64,000 bases of DNA. Origin: Microbacterium esteraromaticum (GTDB lineage: Bacteria > Actinomycetota > Actinomycetes > Actinomycetales > Microbacteriaceae). The notes beneath the pieces are model-generated. The model saw only the letters and a list, made by a program, of their open reading frames with translations, had not been told where the DNA came from and did not search any database. A program made the translations under genes and the position numbers. The DNA lies in assembly GCF_900163815.1 (NCBI RefSeq), contig NZ_FUKO01000011.1, positions 59,970-123,969 on the forward strand, in the 5' to 3' direction. Of the stretch, positions 26,743 to 34,825 are shown piece after piece; position 1 is the stretch's first letter, and the number at the start of each line of letters is the position of its first letter.

Positions 26743-27617
26743 CTCGGTACAACCGCGACTAAGTCGCGAACGGCTGATGCGCTCAACGCAGTGGGCTGGG
26801 CACCCCGGTGCTGAGCCACGATCGCCCCGGCTGCGGCACCGTCGAGCGTCGCAGCACGGAGGCCGTCCCCGCGCGCCAGAGCAGCGGCGAAGCCACCACA
26901 GAAGGCATCTCCCGCACCAGTCGTGTCCACCGGTTCGATCGGGAATGCTGGCACATGGAACGGCTCGTCTCCATGGCCGAACACCGAGACGCCTTCCGCC
27001 CCCCGAGTCTGCACCACCGTCGTGTGCAACCGGAGCGCGTCGAGCCCGCCCAGCGCGGCAGCCTCAGACTCATTGACGATGAGGATATCGACGAACGGCA
27101 GCATCTCCCAGGTCGCGGGGTGCGCGGGCGCGGCGTTGAGTACGGTGGTGACCCCGTATGAGCGCGCCGCGCGCAGCGACTCTGCAGCCACCTCCGTCTG
27201 GATCTCCAACTGAGTGAGCAGTACCCGTGCGCCACGAACGGATGCGACAGCATCCTTCAGCCGCAGCTGCGCGTTTGCACCCTGTGCGACGACAATGCTG
27301 TTTTCGCCACCCGGGAGCGAGAAGACGTACGCGACTCCGGTGACACCGTCGACCTCGACGACATAGTCGCAGTCGATTCCGCTGGCCCGCATCGCCTCTC
27401 GCAGCATCGCGGCATCGGGGTCTGAGCCGACCGCTCCGCACATGCGCACCTCGGCGCCGCACCGGGCAGCCGAGATCGCCTGATTCAGGCCTTTGCCCCC
27501 GGGGTACATCCCGAGGCCGGCGCCGAGGACGGTCTCGCCCGGCTGGGGCAGCCGGGCGAGACCGGCGTAGCGGTCTGCGTTGATGCTTCCGACGACGCAG
27601 ACGGGTCCGACGTTCAT
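26721..27617 (-). CDS. rcaD: Ribokinase (RcaD-like)
   Basis: A 298-residue PfkB-family kinase. The N-terminal signature reads GGKGLNQAISAARCGA (residues about 40-55), and the C-terminal signature DTTGAGDAFCGGFAAALARG contains the catalytic aspartate and anion hole. It phosphorylates D-ribose at O5. Its start overlaps the stop of the flavin-dependent monooxygenase gene by one base. In Microbacterium maritypicum RcaD is the ribokinase that uses the ribose released from riboflavin. The same neighbours here (monooxygenase, flavin reductase, riboflavin kinase) support that role. The activity call is strong; the pathway call rests on the cluster. Confidence 0.88.
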   Translation of the reverse strand: MNVGPVCVVGSINADRYAGLARLPQPGETVLGAGLGMYPGGKGLNQAISAARCGAEVRMCGAVGSDPDAAMLREAMRASGIDCDYVVEVDGVTGVAYVFSLPGGENSIVVAQGANAQLRLKDAVASVRGARVLLTQLEIQTEVAAESLRAARSYGVTTVLNAAPAHPATWEMLPFVDILIVNESEAAALGGLDALRLHTTVVQTRGAEGVSVFGHGDEPFHVPAFPIEPVDTTGAGDAFCGGFAAALARGDGLRAATLDGAAAGAIVAQHRGAQPTALSASAVRDLVAVVPSHSPANW

Positions 27618-28978
27618 CAGACCGCGATCGCGGGGGCCTGCGCGCGGTACGAAACAGCTGGGTGGTCTCCGGTGATGGTCGCTTCGTCCGATTCGACCAG
27701 TCGCTCACGCAAAGTCGCGCCACGGCTCTCGCCGAGCGCGCCGCGCTCGCGCAGGATCGGCAGCACCTTCTCGACGAAGTCGATCGTCGAGCCGGGCTGG
27801 ATCACCGGAGCGAGAAGGAAGCCGTCCAGGTCTGCGCCTTCGGCGAGTTCGATGATGCGGTCGGCGACCTGCTCAGCGGTGCCGACGAACGCCTTCGAAC
27901 CCGCGCCGTGCTCGTGCCAGTCCTTGAGCACATCTCCCACGGTCATGCCGGCGAATCGCGACACCTGCGACTGCGACAGCTCGGTGTGCAGATCAGTCAT
28001 CGGAGTCGCCGGATCGTACGCCGACAGATCGAGCCCGGTGAACCACGCGTACGATGCCACCGTGACCTCAGGCGTCTGCGAGTCCAGCACCTCCTGGTAG
28101 AGGCGCTGTGCGTCCTCCTCGGTCTCACCGATGATGCAGCGGAATTCCGCCATGACGCGCACGGACCCCGCATCCCGTCCGGATTCCACCGCCGCCGCTC
28201 TGATCGCCCGACTGTGCTGAGCGAGCTGCTCGACGCTGCCGCCGCCGACGAACATGCACTCGCCGTGCTTGCCACCGAATGCCCGGCCCGCCGGAGAAGA
28301 GCCGGCTTGGAAGAGCACCGGCGTGCCCTGCGGCGAGTATGCGGAGTTGCCGTAACCCTCGCTGCGGAAATAGGGCCCCTCGTGGGAGATCGCGTGCACC
28401 TTGGTCGGATTGGCGAAGGCACCCTGTTTGTCCTTGGTCAGTGCGTCCGGCTCCCAGGCGCCTTCCCAGAGCTTGTAGACCAATTGCACGAAGTCGTCGG
28501 CCATCGCGTACCGCTCATCGTGCGCGACCATCGGCACGCCGAATGCCTTCACAGCGGTGTCGGCAGTGCCAGTGGTGACGATGTTCCAGCCGACGCGTCC
28601 CTTCGAGAGCTGGTCAAGCGTCGCCATCCGCCGGGCGAAAGCATATGGCTGCTCGAGCAGCGTGGACCCGGTCATGACGACACCGAGCTTCTCCGTGTGC
28701 GCCAGAATCGCGGATGCCACGATGAACGGATCCAGGCGCGGCAGGTCGAGCCCCTCGATGGAGGCGACGTCGGGACGCACGCCATTGACCTCAGCCCAGC
28801 CCCAGGCGTCGGCGAGGAACAGGAAGTCCAGTCCGCCCTCTTCGCAGATCTTCGCGATCTTCAGCCAGTACTCCAAGGTGTCGTACTGGTCGCGCTGATT
28901 GTCGGGGTGCCGCCAGGTGGCGCGACCGGTGTCGTTGGCCTGGGCGTTCTCGAACAGACCGAAATGCAGTTTCTTCAC
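27617..28978 (-). CDS. rcaE: LLM-class flavin-dependent monooxygenase, probable riboflavin lyase (RcaE-like)
   Basis: A 453-residue protein of the NtaA/SnaA/DszA branch of bacterial-luciferase-like monooxygenases. It has LADAWGWAEVNG near residue 57, a family core with LGVVMTGSTLLEQPYAFARRMATLDQLSKGRVGWNIVTT (quoted only in part: ATLDQLSKGRVGWNIVTT), and GTPVLFQAGSSPAGRAFGG. These enzymes use reduced FMN supplied by a partner reductase. In M. maritypicum, RcaE cleaves riboflavin to lumichrome and ribose. Here the gene adjoins a ribokinase, a RibY-type importer, a flavin reductase and a riboflavin kinase, which matches the Rca set. Another substrate, such as a sulfonate or aminopolycarboxylate, is the main alternative. 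Confidence 0.82.
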   Translation of the reverse strand: MKKLHFGLFENAQANDTGRATWRHPDNQRDQYDTLEYWLKIAKICEEGGLDFLFLADAWGWAEVNGVRPDVASIEGLDLPRLDPFIVASAILAHTEKLGVVMTGSTLLEQPYAFARRMATLDQLSKGRVGWNIVTTGTADTAVKAFGVPMVAHDERYAMADDFVQLVYKLWEGAWEPDALTKDKQGAFANPTKVHAISHEGPYFRSEGYGNSAYSPQGTPVLFQAGSSPAGRAFGGKHGECMFVGGGSVEQLAQHSRAIRAAAVESGRDAGSVRVMAEFRCIIGETEEDAQRLYQEVLDSQTPEVTVASYAWFTGLDLSAYDPATPMTDLHTELSQSQVSRFAGMTVGDVLKDWHEHGAGSKAFVGTAEQVADRIIELAEGADLDGFLLAPVIQPGSTIDFVEKVLPILRERGALGESRGATLRERLVESDEATITGDHPAVSYRAQAPAIAV

Positions 28979-29015
28979 TGTTTCTTCCTTTCACTACTCA
29001 TGTCTCGAATGCTGC

Positions 29016-29867
29016 TCACTGCGCGGTCGGCTCGCCGTCGCTCCACCACAGCACCCGTTTGCGCACGATGGCGAGGACGCTGATCAGGAGGACGCCCATC
29101 AGGCAGAGCATGAAGATGCTGGCCCAGGTGACTTCGAGGTTCGCCTGCGCAGCGGATGTGGTGACCAGAGAGCCCAGCCCGGCAGCGGTACCGGCGGCGA
29201 CGAACTCGGCGACCGCTGCACCGACTACGGCCAGGGGAAGGCTGATGCGAAGCCCTGCAAAGAAGTAGGGCATCGAACCGGGGAACCGCAGGTCGCGGAA
29301 GATCTCCCAGCGCGACGCATGAAGCGTGCGGAAGACGTCACGCGCCCGCGGGTCGACACTCCGAAGTCCGGCCAGCGAATTGACCAGCACGGGGAAGAAC
29401 ACGACGATGCCGGTGATGATGTACTTCGGCAGCATCCCGAACCCGAAAGCGACGACCAGCGCCGGTGCGATCGCGATCACCGGGGTAACCATGACGAGCA
29501 CGATGAGCGGCATCAGAGCCCGCTCGACGATCTCGAATTCGCTCATGACAACAGCGATGCCGTATCCGAGGACGATCGCCGCTCCGGCTCCGACCGCCAC
29601 CTCCTGCAGAGTGATGAAGAAGTTCTGCCAGTACATCGCCGGGTCCTCCAGCAATGTCACGACGACGGCGCCCAGCGACGGCAGGATGTACGGGTTCGTG
29701 AGAGCAACAAGCTCCCAGAGCAACGCGACAGCAGCGAAGACGATCGCCGTCGGCACCCAGACGCTGGGCCGGAGCCACCTGCGGAAACCGAATCCGCGAG
29801 GATAGGCGCTGTGTGCTCGCTGCGCGACGACAGCCTGTGTCGCCGAGACATCCATGGTGCTAGACAT
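29016..29867 (-). CDS. ABC transporter permease (SsuC/RibX-like)
   Basis: A 283-residue BPD_transp_1 permease with about six membrane segments and an EAA-type loop (VFRTLHASRWEIFRDLRFPG). This is the nitrate/sulfonate/thiamine-precursor/riboflavin (NMT1-linked) importer class. Its 5' end overlaps the ATPase gene by 8 bp. The neighbouring binding protein and Rca-type enzymes make riboflavin, or another flavin, the most likely cargo. The start at 29867 could instead be the ATG four codons in. Confidence 0.88.
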   Translation of the reverse strand: MSSTMDVSATQAVVAQRAHSAYPRGFGFRRWLRPSVWVPTAIVFAAVALLWELVALTNPYILPSLGAVVVTLLEDPAMYWQNFFITLQEVAVGAGAAIVLGYGIAVVMSEFEIVERALMPLIVLVMVTPVIAIAPALVVAFGFGMLPKYIITGIVVFFPVLVNSLAGLRSVDPRARDVFRTLHASRWEIFRDLRFPGSMPYFFAGLRISLPLAVVGAAVAEFVAAGTAAGLGSLVTTSAAQANLEVTWASIFMLCLMGVLLISVLAIVRKRVLWWSDGEPTAQ

Positions 29868-30663
29868 GCGCGTCCTCCTCCATTACTGCGGCCAACCGGA
29901 GCCGCACATAGGCCTCGAGATCCCGGAAGGCGTCACTCGCGTACGCGTCCTCGTGACGGGGGCGCGGCAGATCGACATCGATGATCTCGGCGATGCGTCC
30001 TGGGCGTGCGGCCATCAGCACGATGCGATCCGAGAGGACGATCGCCTCAGGCACAGAGTGCGTGACGAACATCACCGACTTGCGGTTGGACTGCCAGAAT
30101 TCGAGCAGTCCCATGCGCTGCTGGTCGCGATTGATCTCGTCCAGCGCCGAGAACGGCTCATCCATCAGCAGGATGCTCGGGTCGAAAGCAAAGGCGCGCG
30201 CGATTGCGACTCGCTGCTGCATTCCACCCGACAGCTGCTTCGGATACTTGTCGAGTGCGTGTCCGAGCCCGAACGATCTCAGCAGCTCATCCGGCTCCCG
30301 CAGCACCCGCCCGCGATTCCCGCGCGGGTTGATGCGCACCGGAAGCTTCACGTTCTCGCGCACGGTACGCCAGGGCAGCAGTGCCGGCGCCTGAGGGACG
30401 AGCCCGATCGACTTGCGCTTGGTCGCCACGCGCACGCTGTCGGTTCCGATCTGCACAGAACCGCCATCAGCATCCAAGAGCCCGGCGACGACCTTGAGCA
30501 GGGTCGATTTGCCGCATCCGCTCGGCCCGATCACCGATACGAACTCACCGGGCGCGACGTTCAGGCTCACGTCGTCGAGCGCGAGCATCTCCTGACCGGG
30601 AAGACCGAACTTCTTGACGAGGTGCGAGATCTGCACGCCCTCGCCGATCGTGTCCGCCGTCAT
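29860..30663 (-). CDS. ABC transporter ATPase (SsuB/RibX-partner-like)
   Basis: A 267-residue ATPase: Walker A GPSGCGKST (about residues 47-55), Q-loop GLVPQAPALLPW, signature LSGGMQQRV, Walker B ILLMDEPFSALD and switch FVTHSVPEA. It belongs to the NitT/TauT class (nitrate, sulfonate, taurine and vitamin-precursor importers). It overlaps the binding-protein gene by 4 bp (ATGA) and the permease by 8 bp, so all three subunits are coupled. Some riboflavin importers of the RibXY type lack their own ATPase, so a dedicated one here is notable. Confidence 0.9.
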   Translation of the reverse strand: MTADTIGEGVQISHLVKKFGLPGQEMLALDDVSLNVAPGEFVSVIGPSGCGKSTLLKVVAGLLDADGGSVQIGTDSVRVATKRKSIGLVPQAPALLPWRTVRENVKLPVRINPRGNRGRVLREPDELLRSFGLGHALDKYPKQLSGGMQQRVAIARAFAFDPSILLMDEPFSALDEINRDQQRMGLLEFWQSNRKSVMFVTHSVPEAIVLSDRIVLMAARPGRIAEIIDVDLPRPRHEDAYASDAFRDLEAYVRLRLAAVMEEDAHV

Positions 30664-31769
30664 TTCGATGCACCCGGCCAGATCAGCTCACCGCTCGAGT
30701 CGTACAGCGACGCAACGATTTCAGTATTGATGACGTCCTCGATCGCCGGGACCGTCTTGGCCGTGCCGAACTCCTTCACAAGGCCAGCGGCATGCTGCCA
30801 CTGCTCAGCGTTCTGCATTCCGGGCGCACCGACCGTGCTGTCGCGCACCCACTGGGACTCAACTGCCCATGTGCGCTCCTGCTGCTCGCGGGGGAAAGCC
30901 TTGCCCTGGCCGTTCTTCTCGGCGAGCTCGGTGATGCGATCGATGCAGTCGGCTTCATCCTCGAGGCAGTGCGCGAGCGCCTTCAGGCTTGCACGCATGA
31001 AATCGGACACTGCTTCCGGGTGAGCCTTCAGGAATTCTGAGTTGACCTCCATGACGTTGTACGTGCCGTCGATGTCGAAGTCCGCGGGCAAGAACTTGGA
31101 GTACGCGTCTCCCATTGCGTCCAGCGTCGCGCACTGGTTCGACGCGTAGCCGACAACCGCATCCACTTGTCCGCGCAGAACGACTGTCGGGTCATAATTG
31201 GTCATCTTGATCATGTCGATCTCGGATTCATCGGCACCAGCAGCATCCAGCATCGCGCCGGCAACCGGAGTGAGGTTGATGAAATATCCGAGCGTGCCGC
31301 CTTCAAGGTCTTTGAGGGACTTGATGCGCTCGTTAGCGAAGATGCAGAACGGCGATGTCGTGCCATAGGTCGCCACTGCGGTGATGTTGCGGCTGTTCGC
31401 CGCTGCCATCAGCACGTCCTCGGCGGAGCCCAGCTCCGTGAATTGTGCTTTGCCGGACGACACGAGCTGCTGTCCGTTGCCACCGGCAGCATTGATCTCC
31501 ACGTCCAGGCACAGGTCGTCGAAGTATCCGAGTTCATCTGCGATGAACACGTCGAGCTGGCCAGCGCTGGCGGAGTAGCCGTAGCCGGAGATGTAGGTGA
31601 GGGTACCGGCATCGGCATTGCGTTCACACGCTGCCTTGTCGATCAGACCGTCAGCGCTGCCCGCGCCGTCATCAGCAGGGGTGCCTCCGCAAGCCGCGAG
31701 CGCGAACGCTCCGAGAAGGACCCCGGTCAGGACGACAGCCTGTCGTCCTCGGTTCTTGAGGTTGTTCAA
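30660..31769 (-). CDS. NMT1/THI5-like ABC substrate-binding lipoprotein, probable riboflavin-binding RibY type
   Basis: A 369-residue binding protein with lipobox LAAC (GAFALAACGGTP, residues about 21-32). The mature part begins with YISGYGYSASAGQLDVFIAD and contains GYFDDLCLDVEIN, GGNGQQLVSSGKAQFTELGS and LKDLEGGTLGY, the pattern of NMT1/THI5-like binders. Relatives bind pyrimidine precursors, sulfonates or riboflavin (RibY). The start is TTG at 31769, with AAAGG 8 bp upstream. It is the first gene of the leftward operon and sits behind a promoter with an embedded palindrome. Riboflavin as ligand is inferred from the flanking Rca-type enzymes. Confidence 0.83.
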   Translation of the reverse strand: MNNLKNRGRQAVVLTGVLLGAFALAACGGTPADDGAGSADGLIDKAACERNADAGTLTYISGYGYSASAGQLDVFIADELGYFDDLCLDVEINAAGGNGQQLVSSGKAQFTELGSAEDVLMAAANSRNITAVATYGTTSPFCIFANERIKSLKDLEGGTLGYFINLTPVAGAMLDAAGADESEIDMIKMTNYDPTVVLRGQVDAVVGYASNQCATLDAMGDAYSKFLPADFDIDGTYNVMEVNSEFLKAHPEAVSDFMRASLKALAHCLEDEADCIDRITELAEKNGQGKAFPREQQERTWAVESQWVRDSTVGAPGMQNAEQWQHAAGLVKEFGTAKTVPAIEDVINTEIVASLYDSSGELIWPGASK

Positions 31770-31806
31770 AGCGCTTGCCTTTCGTCATTGAGGGCTGGTC
31801 GAGATG

Positions 31807-31835
31807 ACTCTAGTCAAGTTTGAATGCTTGGGCAA
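31807..31835 (-). promoter_or_regulatory. Promoter of the importer-rcaE-rcaD operon with embedded operator
   Basis: On the minus strand TTGCCC (31830-31835), a 17-bp spacer and TAGAGT (31807-31812). The operator-like sequence at 31810-31827, CTAGTCAA-GT-TTGAATGC, covers the spacer and the -10. Its first half matches exactly the second half of the related site at 31895-31912. This looks like repression by occlusion. Confidence 0.6.
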
Positions 31836-31886
31836 GAATCAATTTCGAATCGTCTCCGACTATCGGCGTGCAACCCTCAGCCGTGC

Positions 31887-31912
31887 TAGCGTTATTAGAC
31901 AAGTTTGACTAG
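31887..31912 (+). promoter_or_regulatory. rcaBA promoter region with operator
   Basis: An extended -10 TGCTAGCGT (hexamer 31887-31892) is followed at 31895-31912 by TTAGACAA-GT-TTGACTAG, an imperfect palindrome overlapping the expected transcription start. It shares CAAGTTTGA with the site at 31810-31827. The consensus CTAGTCAA-N2-TTGACTAG suggests one dimeric repressor controlling both directions. No regulator gene lies in this cluster. Confidence 0.55.
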
Positions 31913-31927
31913 TCACCAGGAGAATCG

Positions 31928-32434
31928 ATGTCGATTGAGAACCCCCCGTCCCCGGGCCCGATGGACCTGCGACTGCGCCGCGCCTTCTCTTCGTTCCCGA
32001 CCGGAGTCGTCGCTGTGTGTGCGTTGCGGGACGATGAAACTGAGCCGATCGGCATGGCCGTGAACTCGTTCACTTCAATCTCACTCGAGCCCGCACTGGT
32101 AGCGATCAGCGTCGCGAATACCTCGCGGACTTGGACGAAGCTCGCGGCAGCGTCGTCCGTCGGCTTGAGTGTGCTCGGGCACGGCCAGGAGCAGGCGAGC
32201 CGCAGTCTTTCCTCGCGAGATGGTGACAGGTTCGACGGCGTCCGCTGGGTGGCTCAGGATTCCGGTGCCGTGCACCTCGAGGATGCCGCGCTGTGGCTGA
32301 CCTGCCACTTCGAGAAGCTCGTCGCAGCAGGCGACCACACCATCGTCCTGCTCGCCATCGATGATGTACAGCACTTCGACGACATCGAACCACTCGTCTT
32401 CCATCAGAGCCGCTATCGCTCGATTGTGGCGTAG
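31928..32434 (+). CDS. rcaB: Flavin reductase (RcaB-like)
   Basis: A 168-residue flavin-reductase-like-domain protein (HpaC/RutF family): RRAFSSFPTGVVAVCAL, IGMAVNSFTSISLEPALVAISV, SSVGLSVLGHGQ, DGVRWV and HTIVLLAIDDVQHF. It reduces free FMN or riboflavin with NAD(P)H and would feed the LLM-type monooxygenase encoded divergently. In M. maritypicum, RcaB is the riboflavin/flavin reductase of riboflavin catabolism. AGGAG lies 6 bp before the ATG, and the stop is 2 bp from the riboflavin kinase start. Confidence 0.87.
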   Translation: MSIENPPSPGPMDLRLRRAFSSFPTGVVAVCALRDDETEPIGMAVNSFTSISLEPALVAISVANTSRTWTKLAAASSVGLSVLGHGQEQASRSLSSRDGDRFDGVRWVAQDSGAVHLEDAALWLTCHFEKLVAAGDHTIVLLAIDDVQHFDDIEPLVFHQSRYRSIVA

Positions 32435-32436
32435 GG

Positions 32437-32874
32437 GTGCAGGCGTTGAGGATCACAGGCACCGTCGTACACGGCGACGGACGCGGCCACGGACTCGGGT
32501 TTCCGACGGCCAATCTCCAGGTCTCCGAACTTTCCTGTCCGGACGGCGTCTACGCCGCCTGGGTGCGGCTCGCAGCTGAATCCTCGTGGCGGGAGGCGAC
32601 AGTCAGCATCGGCGACAATCCGACCTTCGACGACGTCACCGACACCCGGGTCGAGTGCCATATCCACGACTTCAGCGGAGACCTCTACGGCGCAATGGCG
32701 ACGATCGTCCTGGTCGGTCTGATCCGTGAGATGCGGGCTTTCGGCGACGTCGCCGGGCTTATCGAGGGCACGGCCGCCGACCTGCTGATCTCCCGTCGGA
32801 TGCTGTCGGCTTCGCCCCCTCCGACACCATGCGCCGAAAGTGCTGGCGACTGCGTCGAGCCCGGACTCGAATAG
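32437..32874 (+). CDS. rcaA: Stand-alone riboflavin kinase (RcaA-like)
   Basis: A 145-residue riboflavin kinase domain: GTVVHGDGRGHGLGFPTANL (residues 8-27) carries the PTAN motif for Mg-ATP binding, then DGVYAAWV, ATVSIGDNPTF and the catalytic glutamate in RVECHIHDFSGDLYG. Housekeeping bacteria carry a bifunctional RibF with an N-terminal FAD synthetase; here that half is absent, so the protein makes FMN only. It matches RcaA of the M. maritypicum riboflavin-catabolic cluster. The FMN would be the cofactor for RcaE or the entry substrate. The GTG start follows the previous stop by 2 bp. Confidence 0.88.
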   Translation: MQALRITGTVVHGDGRGHGLGFPTANLQVSELSCPDGVYAAWVRLAAESSWREATVSIGDNPTFDDVTDTRVECHIHDFSGDLYGAMATIVLVGLIREMRAFGDVAGLIEGTAADLLISRRMLSASPPPTPCAESAGDCVEPGLE

Positions 32875-32880
32875 TTCCCG

Positions 32881-33660
32881 ATGCTCATCGCGACCGACCT
32901 GGATGGCACGCTGATACCGAACGCCGCTACCGAGGTGCCAGCGTTCACCGCCCGCGTCCTCCGGCGTCTCGATCGACAAGGTGTGCCTGTCGTGTTCGTC
33001 ACGGGCCGGCCGCTGCGCTGGATGGACGGACTCTGGCCGCATGTGGGAACGCATGGCTTAGCCATCGCCTCTAACGGCGCGATCACATTCAGTGTGCCCG
33101 AGCGCAAAGTCGTGCACTTGTCAGGCATAGAGCCCACAGAAGGACTCGCCCTGTGCGATCGCATCTCGCAGTTGGTTCCCGGCGCACAATTCGCAATCGA
33201 ATGCGTCGACGGGATCCGACTAGATCAGCGCTATCCGGCTTTGCCCCCACAGGGCCACGACGTTCCCAGAGCGCCGCTGCGAGATATCTGGGATGCACCA
33301 GCCGCCAAGCTGCTCGTGAGGCACCCGAACTTGGAATCAGCAGACTTCCACAGCCAGATGACGGAAGCGGTCGGCCATCGAGCGACCCTCACGTGGTCGG
33401 TCAGCGGGCTCGCTGAGATCAGCGCTCGCGGTGTCACCAAGGCCAGCGCTCTGGCCGAACTCTGCCGTGGCCTGAACGTCTCAACCAAGGACGTTGTCGC
33501 CTTCGGCGACATGCCCAACGACATCGCCATGCTCACGTGGGCCGGAACAGCGTTCGCAGTCGCCGACGCACACGAGAGCGTCCGCGCCGTCGCCCACGAA
33601 ATCGTGCCATCATGCGCTGAAGAGGGCGTCGCCCGGACTCTTGATCGCCTCGTGCGCTGA
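32881..33660 (+). CDS. HAD-IIB (Cof-type) phosphatase
   Basis: A 259-residue haloacid-dehalogenase phosphatase with motif I DLDGT (residues 6-10), motif II VFVTGRP, a C2B cap in the middle, K around 190 (GVTKASALAEL) and motif IV GDMPNDIAML. Cof-type enzymes dephosphorylate sugar phosphates and, in several bacteria, FMN or the phosphorylated pyrimidine intermediate of riboflavin synthesis. Starting 6 bp after the riboflavin kinase gene in the Rca-type cluster, it could reverse FMN formation or process a phosphorylated breakdown product. That role is inference; no gene symbol is given because I cannot confirm correspondence to a named Rca protein. Confidence 0.85.
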   Translation: MLIATDLDGTLIPNAATEVPAFTARVLRRLDRQGVPVVFVTGRPLRWMDGLWPHVGTHGLAIASNGAITFSVPERKVVHLSGIEPTEGLALCDRISQLVPGAQFAIECVDGIRLDQRYPALPPQGHDVPRAPLRDIWDAPAAKLLVRHPNLESADFHSQMTEAVGHRATLTWSVSGLAEISARGVTKASALAELCRGLNVSTKDVVAFGDMPNDIAMLTWAGTAFAVADAHESVRAVAHEIVPSCAEEGVARTLDRLVR

Positions 33661-33801
33661 GGCAGGCCGAGAGAGATGTGCACTCGGCCCCGTGATGGCA
33701 CACTCTCCACCGACGCCGCAACCCCCTCCCTCTATCAGCACGCACACGGCATCGTCGCCTTTAGATGTCGCGCGCAGTCCGCGGGCGACGGGAAGGAACG
33801 C

Positions 33802-34290
33802 ATGATGGCTGACACCACAGACGACCGCCAGAAGGTTGCTGACCTGATCAAGGATTTCCGCTTCGCGATGTTCACGACCCGGCACGCCGAGGGCAAGCTG
33901 GTCTCGCGTCCGCTGACCGTGCAGGAGACCGAGTTCGACGGTGACCTCTGGTTCCTGGTGCCGAAGAGCTCGTCGCCCGTCGCCGAGATCGCCGCCCACC
34001 ACGAGGCATGCGTCTCGCTGAGTTCGAACGACTCGTGGGTCTCGCTTTCTGGAACCGCACAGCTCGTCGACGATCGCAGCAAGATCGAGCAGCTGTGGAA
34101 TCCGATGGTCGACGCGTGGTTCCCCAACGGGCCCGACGACCCCGACGTCGGAGTGCTGAAGTTCACCGCCGACTCGGCCGAGTACTGGGACACGCCTGGC
34201 GGAAAGATCGCCACCGTGTTCAGCCTCGTGAAGTCGAAGGTCACCGGCGAGCGCTACGACGGCGGCGAGAGCGGCACCGTGGAACTGTGA
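33802..34290 (+). CDS. Pyridoxamine-phosphate-oxidase-fold (general stress protein 26-like) flavoprotein
   Basis: A 162-residue split beta-barrel protein: KVADLIKDFRFAMFTTRHAEG, LVSRPLTVQETEFDGDLWFLVPK and EIAAHHEACVSLSSNDSWVSLSG, typical of stress-protein-26-type FMN or F420 binders. It lacks the C-terminal signature of true PdxH, so a vitamin B6 role is unlikely. AAGGAACGC precedes two adjacent ATG codons; I use the first. A perfect 14-bp hairpin follows. It may protect against oxidative or nitrosative stress, by analogy only. Confidence 0.82.
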   Translation: MMADTTDDRQKVADLIKDFRFAMFTTRHAEGKLVSRPLTVQETEFDGDLWFLVPKSSSPVAEIAAHHEACVSLSSNDSWVSLSGTAQLVDDRSKIEQLWNPMVDAWFPNGPDDPDVGVLKFTADSAEYWDTPGGKIATVFSLVKSKVTGERYDGGESGTVEL

Positions 34291-34296
34291 CTCTTT

Positions 34297-34330
34297 GACG
34301 AAGCCCCCGGTGATCTCCGGGGGCTTCGTC
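34297..34330 (+). terminator. Hairpin terminator after the stress-protein-26-like gene
   Basis: GACGAAGCCCCCGG (34297-34310) pairs perfectly with 34317-34330 across a 6-nt loop, 7 bp after the stop codon. There is little T-richness downstream. Confidence 0.75.
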
Positions 34331-34372
34331 GTTCGCTGACAGACTGAACCCAATCGATTCCCGGAGGATGCC

Positions 34373-34708
34373 ATGAACGCCCCGAACATCGTGATGCTGC
34401 ACGTCACCGATCGCCCCGAAGACGTCGCCCGCGCGATCCTTTCCGCACGCACGCTGCACAAGGCTCGGCCGGCCTACAGCATCCGCATCATCGTGAACGG
34501 CGCTGCGCTGGCCGGACTCACGACGGATGCCGCGCCGCTCGACATCGAACACCTGCCCGAGACCGCCACACTCGAGGCCTGCGAGGTCGGCATGCAGGTG
34601 CATGACATCGCGCCCGCTGCCCTGCAAGACGGGGTCGGCACGACAGCATCCGCCATCGCCGCGCTCAGCGAAGGTCAACTCTCCGGCGCCGCATACATCC
34701 GCATCTGA
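34373..34708 (+). CDS. DsrE-fold small protein
   Basis: A 111-residue protein with a DsrE/DsrF-like alpha/beta pattern: VMLHVTDRPEDVARAILSAR, YSIRIIVNGAALAGLT, ATLEACEVGMQVHDI, and a C-terminal GQLSGAAYIRI. The single cysteine in EACEVGM is near where DsrE-family sulfur carriers hold theirs. Function is unknown; sulfur trafficking is a possibility, not a call. GGAGG lies 5 bp before the ATG. It is a monocistronic gene between a terminator and a repeat cluster ahead of purL. Confidence 0.7.
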   Translation: MNAPNIVMLHVTDRPEDVARAILSARTLHKARPAYSIRIIVNGAALAGLTTDAAPLDIEHLPETATLEACEVGMQVHDIAPAALQDGVGTTASAIAALSEGQLSGAAYIRI

Positions 34709-34758
34709 GGCCCGCGCGCTGGCTTCCTTGGCGCTACTGGTTCGTCCCGCGCATCCAC

Positions 34759-34825
34759 CGAGAAACCATTTCCTGCGCGAGAAACCACGCCACACGTGGT
34801 CTCTCGGGCGGGAGGTGGTTTCTCG
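34759..34825. repeat. Four copies of a CGAGAAACCAC motif, two per strand, forming nested hairpins upstream of purL
   Basis: CGAGAAACCATT (34759) and CGAGAAACCACG (34778) on the plus strand are mirrored by CGTGGTCTCTCG (34795-34806) and GTGGTTTCTCG (34815-34825). The inner pair gives a 12-bp stem with one mismatch and a 5-nt loop; the outer pair adds about 10 bp. It lies 60 bp before the purL -10. It could be a multi-site operator, a dispersed palindromic repeat, or a terminator for the gene before. Confidence 0.7.

Noticed and set aside
28978..31928. Sulfonate or taurine (Ssu-type) use locus
   Set aside because: The importer and LLM monooxygenase alone would fit, but ribokinase plus stand-alone riboflavin kinase and flavin reductase fit riboflavin catabolism much better. 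Kept only as an alternative.
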